Source: DASRQK01 sp040392005
GTDB taxonomy: Bacteria; Bacteroidota; Bacteroidia; Sphingobacteriales; Sphingobacteriaceae
Reading direction: 5' to 3'
DNA: 7,954 bases
Assembly (NCBI GenBank): GCA_040392005.1
Contig: JBEBWT010000065.1
Span: forward strand, 1 to 7,954
The translations under genes and the position numbers were made by a program. Below, piece by piece: positions 1 to 6,052 of this stretch. Positions within the stretch are counted from its first letter, which is position 1. Each line of letters begins with the position of its first letter. The notes under the pieces were generated by a model. It ran no database searches. It saw only the letters and a program-made list of their open reading frames with translations, and was not told where the DNA came from.

Positions 1-71
1 AACCCAAAAGCACAACATCCGTAACAAATATTTTTTTTAATGTAACATTTCCTGCCCGCAGACGACTTATG

Positions 72-83
72 TATAGTACTATA
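72..83. other. 12-bp perfect palindrome (TATAGTACTATA)
   Basis: TATAGTACTATA reads the same on both strands. It lies in the non-coding leader about 200 nt before the outer-membrane barrel gene and about 75 nt before its candidate promoter. It could be a binding site for a dimeric regulator, but the DNA is AT-rich, no second copy was noticed in the window, and chance is a fair explanation. Confidence 0.25.
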
Positions 84-157
84 TAGCGCAGGTGGCACAG
101 TCCCTGCCGCCGCAAAATCCATTGAAACGTTAAATATATGTTAATTATGGCAGAAAA

Positions 158-189
158 TTTGGAAAAGACACGTCGTTACGATATTTTCG
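158..189 (+). promoter_or_regulatory. Candidate Bacteroidota-type promoter of the barrel/GLPGLI unit
   Basis: TTTG at 158-161 matches the -33 element of the Bacteroidota primary sigma factor. After exactly 20 nt, TATTTTCG at 182-189 matches the -7 consensus TAnnTTTG at five of six fixed positions. Transcription would start near 194-196 and leave an 80-90 nt leader before the ATG at 280. No Shine-Dalgarno sequence precedes that ATG, as is usual in this phylum. The rest of positions 1-279 is AT-rich, with a T8 run at 31-38 and no convincing gene. Confidence 0.4.
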
Positions 190-279
190 TAGCCACACGG
201 CCAAAAGCATTTAGATAACCTTTATATTTTTAAACAGATCCATACTTAAGTTCTTGAACAAACCCTTACTTCGTTAATC

Positions 280-3057
280 ATGCTAAAAAAACTTACTCCT
301 TTTTTTATAAGCCTTTTTACTCTTTTTTTCAGTCTCCCATCCTTTGCCCAGACCAGCTTCCGGGGAGAAGTTGTGGACGCAAACGACAAAACCAAACTGG
401 CCAATGCCAGCGTGGTCCTGCTGAATGCACAGGACTCCGTACTGATCGCTTTTACGCGCACGGGGGAAGACGGCAAGTTTTCCATTAAAAAACCTGCTGA
501 AGGCTCTTTTCTGTTACTGGTTACTTACCCTAAGTATGGAGAATACAACGATCATATTGATATAAATTCAAATACTGACCTCGGCCAGATCGGTCTTTCC
601 AGCGTCAGCCACCTGATCGAAGAGGTGATGGTGATGGGCCGGATCCCGATTGTGGTCAAAGGGGACACCACCGAATACGATGCTTCCAGCTTCGTGGTGG
701 AGAAAAATGCAAAAGTGGAGGATCTGCTGAAAGTCCTTCCCGGCATAACAGTCGATTCCGAAGGCAAAATTACGGCCCAGGGCAAGACCGTGGAGAAAGT
801 TCTTGTGGATGGCGAGGAGTTTTTTGGGGATGACCCCACCCTGGTGACCAGAAACCTGCGTTCGGATATGGTGGACAAGGTCCAGGTCTTTGAAAAGAAA
901 TCGGAGGAGGCCGAGCGTACCGGCGTGGATGACGGGATCCGCCAGCAAACCATCAATGTGACCTTGAAGGAAGATGCGAAACGGGGATGGTTTGGCAAGG
1001 CAGAGGCTGCCGGAGGAGCAGATGGTGATGGCAATTATTATTTGGGAAAACTGGCCGCCAACCGATTCCGGGGCAGCCAGAAGATCAGTGCATTTGGCAT
1101 GACCTCCAATACCGGGGAGATCAGCCTCAACTGGCAGGAAGCCGAACGCTTCAACTTATCTGACGGTGAGATGATCATCATGGATGATGGTATTGCTTTC
1201 TCGATAGGTGGAGATCAGTTCAGTTACTGGGATGGGCGGGGCAAGCCGCAGGCCTTCAATAGCGGAGTGAGCTTCATGGATGCCTGGAATAGCAGTGCCC
1301 ACAAACTCAACCTCAATTACAAATACGGTCGCATCCAGAACGACGTGCAGGAAAGTACCCTTTCACAGAATAATCTGCCCACCGGCCAGATCAATAGTGA
1401 CAACCTGTCAAACCGCATCAGTGACGTGGACCGACATCGCTTCAACACCAAGTATGACTGGAATCTGGATTCACTGACCTCACTGACGGTAAGCCTGTCG
1501 GCAGGTCAGGATGGTCTGTCTGTGGACAATTTTACCTCGGCTTCCACATCCGATGGCAGCAACCGCCTGCTGAACGACAACAATCGTTTGCAGACCACTT
1601 CATCGGATAAAACCAACTATACCTACAATGGGTATCTGACCCGCCGGATGATGAAGCCGGGCCGGTCCCTTTCATTCCGGCTGGCCGGAGACGCTGCGAC
1701 CGATGATGGTTCTGTGTTCTTAAAGTCCACCACCAATCTCTATCAGCAGGGAGTGCTGGACAGCACCCAGGTGATCGATCAGATGAAGGATATCCGCTCC
1801 AGGTCCAATAACTGGCGGACTTCACTCGCCTATACCGAGCCGCTCACCGACAAGATCAATCTGTCTGCCAGCTACGAATACACCAGTTCGAGCAGTCATT
1901 CCATCAACAATTCCTATAATAAAGACGGCAATAATAATTATACAGTTTTCGACGAGGACTTCAGCAATGATTTTGACTTCAACACCATCCGGAATGCTGC
2001 CAATCTCTCCTTGCGCTATAAGCTCGAAAAATTTGAGGCAAACATGACCAACAATGTCCGGAACGATGCGCTTTTCCAGCGCAACAATTATCTGGACCGG
2101 GAGGTTAGCCGGGATTTCACGACCTATAATCCAAGTGTCCGTCTGCGCTATAATATTACCAGAAGCCAGTCAGTAAACCTTAATTTCTCTCGCTCCAACA
2201 GGCTGCCGACCCTGACTCAGATCCAGCCACTCCGGCAAAATACCGATCCGCTGAATATTGTAGTGGGGAATGAATCACTGGTGCCTTCCAACAACAATAA
2301 TTACAGCGTCAGCTATAATAACTATAATATGCTGAAGGGTAATTACTCCTATCTCAGCCTGAACTGGAGCCAGAATTTCAATTCGATCCAGCAGAATGTG
2401 CTGATCGATCCGGAAACAGGGATCCGGACTTCATTTTACGAAAATCTGTCCGGCTATGTGTCCAACAATTTGTCTCTCTGGGGTACCACCAGTTTTGATA
2501 TTATCAAAAATTACCAGATCAAAGGTGATCTGGGTGGAAATGCGTCCCTGAATCAATATTACAATTACATCAATGGGGAGCTCAACGAAAATCAGAGCCT
2601 GAATTATAGTATCAATTTCTCTGCCCGGAAAAACACGACGAAGAACGTGGATTTTTCACTGGGTCTGTCACCTGGCTGGCGCACTATGAACAATTCCCTG
2701 CAACCGGAATTCAACAGTAATGGGTTTACCATGAATAGTTCTGCGACCTATAACTGGTATTTACCTTACAAAATCACGGCCTATGGTAACCTGAGCTATG
2801 CTTACGAAGCACCGACTAAAACTTTTGATGAAAAATTCGAGCGCATCCTTTTCGCACCAGGTATCCGCAAAAAATTCCTGGCAAACGAGAGTCTGGTTGC
2901 GGATTTCTCCGTCAATGACGTGTTTAACCAGAACGTCGGGTTCCAGCGCTATCAATCCGGCAACATGCTTACCCAAAACACCTATAACACGATCGCCCGT
3001 TACTTCATGCTAAAGGTGAGTTGGGATTTCACCAGCATGGGCGGAAAGTCAAACTAA
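280..3057 (+). CDS. TonB-dependent-receptor-like outer membrane beta-barrel protein
   Basis: Predicted outer-membrane barrel of 925 aa. A signal peptide of about 23 residues (basic MLKK, hydrophobic core, SFA|Q cleavage) is followed by a carboxypeptidase-regulatory-like beta-sandwich (about 26-108). Next comes a plug-like region (about 115-235) with LLKVLPGI (149-156) and VLVDGEEFFGDD (174-185), both typical of the Bacteroidota 'outer membrane beta-barrel family protein' group (OMP_b-brl_3 type). The remaining roughly 680 residues are Asn/Ser/Tyr-rich alternating strands, and the C-terminus FMLKVSWDF plus a short tail resembles a barrel-assembly signal. The overall plan is SusC/TonB receptor-like, but I found no clear TonB box and no SusD partner, so substrate and TonB dependence are unknown. 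The first codons contain T7, T5 and T7 runs. The GLPGLI gene follows closely and is probably co-transcribed. Family assignment is secure; role is inferred. Confidence 0.92.
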   Translation: MLKKLTPFFISLFTLFFSLPSFAQTSFRGEVVDANDKTKLANASVVLLNAQDSVLIAFTRTGEDGKFSIKKPAEGSFLLLVTYPKYGEYNDHIDINSNTDLGQIGLSSVSHLIEEVMVMGRIPIVVKGDTTEYDASSFVVEKNAKVEDLLKVLPGITVDSEGKITAQGKTVEKVLVDGEEFFGDDPTLVTRNLRSDMVDKVQVFEKKSEEAERTGVDDGIRQQTINVTLKEDAKRGWFGKAEAAGGADGDGNYYLGKLAANRFRGSQKISAFGMTSNTGEISLNWQEAERFNLSDGEMIIMDDGIAFSIGGDQFSYWDGRGKPQAFNSGVSFMDAWNSSAHKLNLNYKYGRIQNDVQESTLSQNNLPTGQINSDNLSNRISDVDRHRFNTKYDWNLDSLTSLTVSLSAGQDGLSVDNFTSASTSDGSNRLLNDNNRLQTTSSDKTNYTYNGYLTRRMMKPGRSLSFRLAGDAATDDGSVFLKSTTNLYQQGVLDSTQVIDQMKDIRSRSNNWRTSLAYTEPLTDKINLSASYEYTSSSSHSINNSYNKDGNNNYTVFDEDFSNDFDFNTIRNAANLSLRYKLEKFEANMTNNVRNDALFQRNNYLDREVSRDFTTYNPSVRLRYNITRSQSVNLNFSRSNRLPTLTQIQPLRQNTDPLNIVVGNESLVPSNNNNYSVSYNNYNMLKGNYSYLSLNWSQNFNSIQQNVLIDPETGIRTSFYENLSGYVSNNLSLWGTTSFDIIKNYQIKGDLGGNASLNQYYNYINGELNENQSLNYSINFSARKNTTKNVDFSLGLSPGWRTMNNSLQPEFNSNGFTMNSSATYNWYLPYKITAYGNLSYAYEAPTKTFDEKFERILFAPGIRKKFLANESLVADFSVNDVFNQNVGFQRYQSGNMLTQNTYNTIARYFMLKVSWDFTSMGGKSN

Positions 3058-3132
3058 CAGGGACGGAAAAACAGATCAATGAGAAAAATGAGCATTAGAA
3101 AAATGAAAAATACAAGAGAATACATCGCTATA

Positions 3133-3927
3133 ATGAGTAAATCAATCGCTGGCATCATCAGCGCATTCCTGCTTTTCGCTGCTACTCCTGCTTTGGCCCA
3201 GTTTGCCTACTTCCCGTACGAAGGGACGATCACCTATGAAAAAACGGTGCACGTCAAAAATCTATTGCGGCGGCATATGAACAACCTGGGGGACAACAAT
3301 GCTTTCCAGTTGAGATACTATGAGGACATTATGTCAAAGGTTCCGGAAACGGCGATCCTGAAAAAGAAATTGTCTTTCAGGGGCAATGAGGTCAATTTTG
3401 AATCTGTGAAGGAAACGTATCCACAGCTTATCAATACCCTGCTGATGTCCGGACTGCTGGATTATCAGGGGACGGTTTACCAGAATCTGGACAAGAATGT
3501 TTCAAAATCAGTCTTTGAAATGGGCGGGTCCAATATCTTTATTGAGGACGAGCTGCTGGACATCAAATGGAAACTGACCAATGAGTACCGGAATATTGCC
3601 GGATACGATTGCCGGAGGGCAAATGGACTGACCCTGGATTCGGTATATGTGGTGGCATTCTTTACTGATCAGATCCCCACTTCCGCAGGGCCGGGCACCA
3701 TCCACGGATTGCCGGGCATGATTCTGGGGCTGGCGGTACCCGAACAGCATTATAATATCTATGCCACTAAAGTGGAATACACTCCCCCCGTGATCAAATC
3801 GGATATTGCCGGGCGGCGTGACAAAGCGCAGAGCCGGAAGGAGCTGATCAACCAACTCACAAGTACTTTAGGTCAATATATGTCCGTACAACAAAGAAAC
3901 CTGTTGTTTGCGGCCATGCTACTTTGA
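3133..3927 (+). CDS. GLPGLI family exported protein
   Basis: Exported protein of 264 aa from the start chosen here. It carries the family signature as GLPGMILGL (residues 192-200) inside the conserved stretch TSAGPGTIHGLPG, and the usual upstream block IAGYDCRRANG (165-175). These place it in the GLPGLI (Porph_ging) family of Bacteroidota, whose biochemical role is not established. The frame is open from an ATG at 3079, with further in-frame ATGs at 3088, 3103 and 3133. I chose 3133 because it gives a compact 22-residue signal peptide (MSKS, hydrophobic core, ALA|Q), whereas 3079 would put 18 extra basic residues ahead of it. The 3079 and 3103 starts remain possible. It follows the barrel gene by 21-75 nt, a pairing common in the phylum, so a joint periplasmic/outer-membrane role is inferred. 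Its last codons overlap the convergent gene by 9 nt. Confidence 0.9.
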   Translation: MSKSIAGIISAFLLFAATPALAQFAYFPYEGTITYEKTVHVKNLLRRHMNNLGDNNAFQLRYYEDIMSKVPETAILKKKLSFRGNEVNFESVKETYPQLINTLLMSGLLDYQGTVYQNLDKNVSKSVFEMGGSNIFIEDELLDIKWKLTNEYRNIAGYDCRRANGLTLDSVYVVAFFTDQIPTSAGPGTIHGLPGMILGLAVPEQHYNIYATKVEYTPPVIKSDIAGRRDKAQSRKELINQLTSTLGQYMSVQQRNLLFAAMLL

Positions 3928-4662
3928 TGGCTGGGTCCCTGTCAGATGCCCTGATAGGGTCTCTGACAGGGTTCCGTATTGTTGCTCGAAGGCCCTGCAC
4001 CGGGTCAGCGCATACCGCATGACCCGGAGGGCGGCAGCAAAGGCAAAAACATAGATCAGCACCAGCAGGGCAAAACCAACCGCAAACAAGGGATGCTGCT
4101 CTGCTCCACTTACGCGTGGGGTGTGAGGAGACAAATAGTTCCAGATCTGGAACAAAAAACCCGGAACCAGCAGGGTAAAGGTCAGCGCCACTTTACTGGT
4201 CAGGGTATTGCGGTATTCCCGGAATGCCCTTTTGTGTGCGATAAACAACCCTATAATCGCCAGCAGATAGACCGAAATCATTCCGATCAGCAGCGGAAGT
4301 ACCGGCAGATGGCGATAGGCATAAAAAAGCCCGGTCCCCAATCCGGCAACCGCAAGGAATCCCGGAAACCCGAACCATCGCCTCAGTTCCTGCCGGACTT
4401 GTCCCGAATATTGACGGTTCAACGAATTGCGCATGGAGTCCTCTATCGTACTGAATCCCAGAGCTCCCAAATCCTGATGGGCCGCACGGACAGCTTGCTC
4501 AAAATCGAGATCGGGGTGAGATTCCAGTTTTTTTCCGACCCGGACGGTCATATCATCCAGTATTTCATATTGCAGATCCCTTTCTGCAAATCCCCGTTTG
4601 CCGATAAAAGCTTTAATATCCGCAAGCTGTTCGTTGGTCAGTGTGCTTTTGGTGTTTTCCAT
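3919..4662 (-). CDS. Unrecognised four-helix inner membrane protein
   Basis: I do not recognise a characterised family. From the ATG at 4662 the product is 247 aa. Residues 1-95 are a soluble, charged, probably helical region (block KAFIGKRGFAERDLQYEILD, 17-36), loosely like the small N-terminal domains of DUF1700-type membrane proteins. Four likely transmembrane segments follow, at about 99-118, 120-142, 157-177 and 190-213, then a charged C-terminal tail. The frame extends upstream to ATGs at 4689 and 4710. I prefer 4662 because an exact -7 element at 4701-4694 on this strand would start transcription near 4688, excluding the 4710 start and probably the 4689 start. Related Bacteroidota proteins are, as I recall, often next to a PadR-type regulator; none is in this window. 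The gene stands alone, converging on the GLPGLI gene and diverging from the phosphatase. A long open frame opposite it (3979-4728) is a shadow. Confidence 0.8.
   Translation of the reverse strand: MENTKSTLTNEQLADIKAFIGKRGFAERDLQYEILDDMTVRVGKKLESHPDLDFEQAVRAAHQDLGALGFSTIEDSMRNSLNRQYSGQVRQELRRWFGFPGFLAVAGLGTGLFYAYRHLPVLPLLIGMISVYLLAIIGLFIAHKRAFREYRNTLTSKVALTFTLLVPGFLFQIWNYLSPHTPRVSGAEQHPLFAVGFALLVLIYVFAFAAALRVMRYALTRCRAFEQQYGTLSETLSGHLTGTQPSK
3933..3975. terminator. Hairpin, candidate bidirectional terminator of convergent genes
   Basis: CCCTGTCAGA (3937-3946) and TCTGACAGGG (3962-3971) are perfect 10-nt inverted arms. Inside them are one mismatch, a G-T wobble and a second perfect stem CCCT/AGGG (3949-3952 and 3956-3959) closing on a 3-nt loop. 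Outside them, pairing resumes after a T-T mismatch (3933-3935 with 3973-3975). The hairpin starts 6 nt after the GLPGLI stop codon and lies wholly inside the last 20 codons of the opposing gene. Neither side has a U-tract, so intrinsic termination is uncertain; blocking read-through at the convergent ends, or protecting mRNA 3' ends, is equally possible. Confidence 0.6.
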
Positions 4663-4693
4663 ACGGGAGGTCGATTTTCCGGATTCCATACTA

Positions 4694-4725
4694 CAAATGT
4701 ATATAAACAATCTATATACATAAAA
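4694..4725 (-). promoter_or_regulatory. Candidate promoter of the four-helix membrane protein gene
   Basis: On the minus strand TACATTTG (4701-4694) matches the Bacteroidota -7 consensus TAnnTTTG at every fixed position. TTTT (4725-4722) lies 20 nt upstream and differs from the -33 element TTTG at one base. The predicted transcript would begin near 4688 and have a leader of about 25 nt to the ATG at 4662, which is the main reason for choosing that start. The -7 element overlaps the left arm of the dyad at 4697-4721. Confidence 0.5.
4697..4721. promoter_or_regulatory. Perfect 9-7-9 inverted repeat, candidate operator
   Basis: ATGTATATA (4697-4705) and TATATACAT (4713-4721) are exact inverted copies separated by AACAATC. 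The 25-bp dyad sits between the -33 and -7 elements of the minus-strand promoter and overlaps the -7 element by five bases, the position expected of a repressor site. The outer ATGT/ACAT half-sites resemble those reported for PadR-type repressors, though the protein that binds here is unknown. The arms are purely AT-rich apart from one G/C pair, so a chance or structural dyad cannot be excluded. Confidence 0.45.
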
Positions 4726-4740
4726 TAGATGTGTATTCGG

Positions 4741-4775
4741 TTTAATGATAGATTAACATTGGGCGTTTATCTTTG
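4741..4775 (+). promoter_or_regulatory. Candidate promoter of the phosphoesterase operon
   Basis: TATCTTTG (4768-4775) is an exact match to the Bacteroidota -7 consensus TAnnTTTG. TTTA (4741-4744), 23 nt upstream, is a one-mismatch candidate for the -33 element at the long end of the usual spacing. Only five bases separate the -7 element from the ATG at 4781, so transcription would begin at or next to the start codon and give a leaderless or nearly leaderless mRNA, unless translation really starts further in. Confidence 0.45.
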
Positions 4776-4780
4776 TTTCG

Positions 4781-6016
4781 ATGAAAACAAAAACACACCT
4801 CTTGTCCCCTCTGTGCCTGGTCGTACTGGGGGCCCTTTTCTCATTATTTGCTCCTGCCGGATTCGCCCAAACATTTGAATCTTCGGCGTTCCCCGACCGG
4901 ATCACGCTGACCTGGTCGGAAAACCCTTCCAACACCCAGACAGTTACCTGGCGTACCAACATTTCGGTAAAGACGCCGATTGCCCAGATCCGCAAGGAAG
5001 ACAGTTCCCCTGCCAGGGATCAGGATTTCAGGGAATACAAAGCCGTTACCCGTACGCTGGCTATCCCGGAGGGGCGGGATGATCGCTATCACCATGTGGT
5101 GTTTAATGGTCTGTCTGCCTCCACTGCCTACATATACCGGATCGGCGATGGTGAAAACTGGAGCGAATGGTTCCAGTTCTGGACTGCTGCCGCAATCGGT
5201 AGTGCGGAGAGTTTTTCATTTATTTACCTTGGTGATGGTCAGAATGATTTGAAATCGCAATGGTCGCGAGCGGTCCGGCAGGCTTTCCGGCACCAACCGG
5301 ATGCTCGTTTTATTATTCACGCAGGAGACCTGATCAATCGGGGAAATACGGATAGTGAGTGGGGAGAGTGGCATTACGGTGCTTCATTTATCCACTCCAT
5401 GATTCCGGCAATCCCCACTCCCGGGAACCACGAATTTTACCGGAATGAGAATGATGAATCCTTGCTTGATCCGCATTGGGCCGCTCAGTTTACATTACCT
5501 GCAAATGGTCCGGAAAGCCATCGGGATGCCGTTTTTTATATTGATTACCAGAATGTTCGCGTCATTTCGCTCAATTCACAGTTGATTGTACGGGAAGAGG
5601 ATTCCCGGGAAGTTCAGGCACGCTGGCTGGAGCAGGTATTGGCGGAAAATCCACAGAAATGGACCGTCATTACATTCCACCACCCGGTATATTCAACCGC
5701 AAAAAACAGGGATAACAAGACGTTGAGAGAACGGTTCAAGCCGATTTTTGACCGCTATGGCGTGGATCTCGTATTACAGGGGCATGATCATACCTATGCA
5801 AGAGGCAAAGGACCGGATGCCCCGGCGAATGGCCCTGTTTATCTGGTGTCAGTGGCGGGACCCAAGATGTATCAGTCGGATTCGGACCGCTGGATGGATG
5901 TCGCGCTTACGCAGACACAATTGTACCAAGTTATCCATGTTTCCGGGGGTGAACTGGAGCTGAAAACGTACAAGGTTTCGGGAGAATTGGTTGATTCTTT
6001 TAAATTAGTCAAATAA
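4781..6016 (+). CDS. Secreted purple-acid-phosphatase-like metallophosphoesterase
   Basis: Exported metal-dependent phosphoesterase of 411 aa, expected to hydrolyse phosphate esters outside the inner membrane; the substrate is unknown. A signal peptide (1-29, GFA|Q) precedes a fibronectin-like purple-acid-phosphatase N-terminal domain (about 36-136: ITLTWSENPSNTQTVTWRT, and LSASTAYIYRIGDG). The calcineurin-like catalytic domain (about 145-340) shows all five metal-binding blocks: GDGQ (D152), AGD (D183), GNHE (N216, H217), FHHP (H300, H301) and GHDHTY (H335, H337). Two points differ from classical purple acid phosphatases. The metal-bridging Tyr of GDxxY is replaced (GDLIN, Asn186), and the first block has Gln154 where Gly or His is usual. 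It may therefore lack the purple Fe(III)-tyrosinate centre while keeping activity. A lipoprotein phosphodiesterase gene follows by 36 nt, so it probably heads an operon. Family is certain; phosphatase versus phosphodiesterase activity is not. Confidence 0.93.
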   Translation: MKTKTHLLSPLCLVVLGALFSLFAPAGFAQTFESSAFPDRITLTWSENPSNTQTVTWRTNISVKTPIAQIRKEDSSPARDQDFREYKAVTRTLAIPEGRDDRYHHVVFNGLSASTAYIYRIGDGENWSEWFQFWTAAAIGSAESFSFIYLGDGQNDLKSQWSRAVRQAFRHQPDARFIIHAGDLINRGNTDSEWGEWHYGASFIHSMIPAIPTPGNHEFYRNENDESLLDPHWAAQFTLPANGPESHRDAVFYIDYQNVRVISLNSQLIVREEDSREVQARWLEQVLAENPQKWTVITFHHPVYSTAKNRDNKTLRERFKPIFDRYGVDLVLQGHDHTYARGKGPDAPANGPVYLVSVAGPKMYQSDSDRWMDVALTQTQLYQVIHVSGGELELKTYKVSGELVDSFKLVK

Positions 6017-6052
6017 TTGCCTTTTGACAATGATTACAACCCGTTTATGTCA

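Noticed and set aside
31..38. T8 run as the tail of an intrinsic terminator from an upstream gene
   Set aside because: No stem-loop lies directly before it on either strand.
88..107. Weak inverted repeat GCAGG ... CCTGC as a hairpin or riboswitch stem
   Set aside because: Only 5 bp with a 10-nt loop, and it lies upstream of the likely transcript start.
148..219. Short plus-strand frame of 23 codons starting MAENLEK
   Set aside because: It overlaps the better-supported promoter candidate, has no initiation signal and resembles nothing known.
304..340. T7, T5 and T7 homopolymer runs in the signal-peptide codons of the barrel gene, as a possible phase-variation switch
   Set aside because: The runs are short and explained by Phe/Leu codons of the hydrophobic core; the frame is intact and nothing else suggests slippage.
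552..1034. 160-codon minus-strand frame inside the barrel gene
   Set aside because: Antisense to the plug-like region, with a Ser/Pro-rich low-information translation and no promoter; the plus-strand frame has clear family motifs.
1860..2600. Asn/Ser/Tyr-rich stretches of the barrel gene as a repeat or transferred segment
   Set aside because: They are normal for periplasm-facing turns and strands of large Bacteroidota barrels; no exact tandem unit was found and the base composition fits the rest of the gene.
3979..4728. 249-codon open frame on the plus strand opposite the four-helix membrane protein gene
   Set aside because: Its translation is Gln/Lys/Arg-rich with no domain, signal or membrane pattern, whereas the minus-strand frame gives clean transmembrane segments and has a matching promoter. 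It is a shadow frame.
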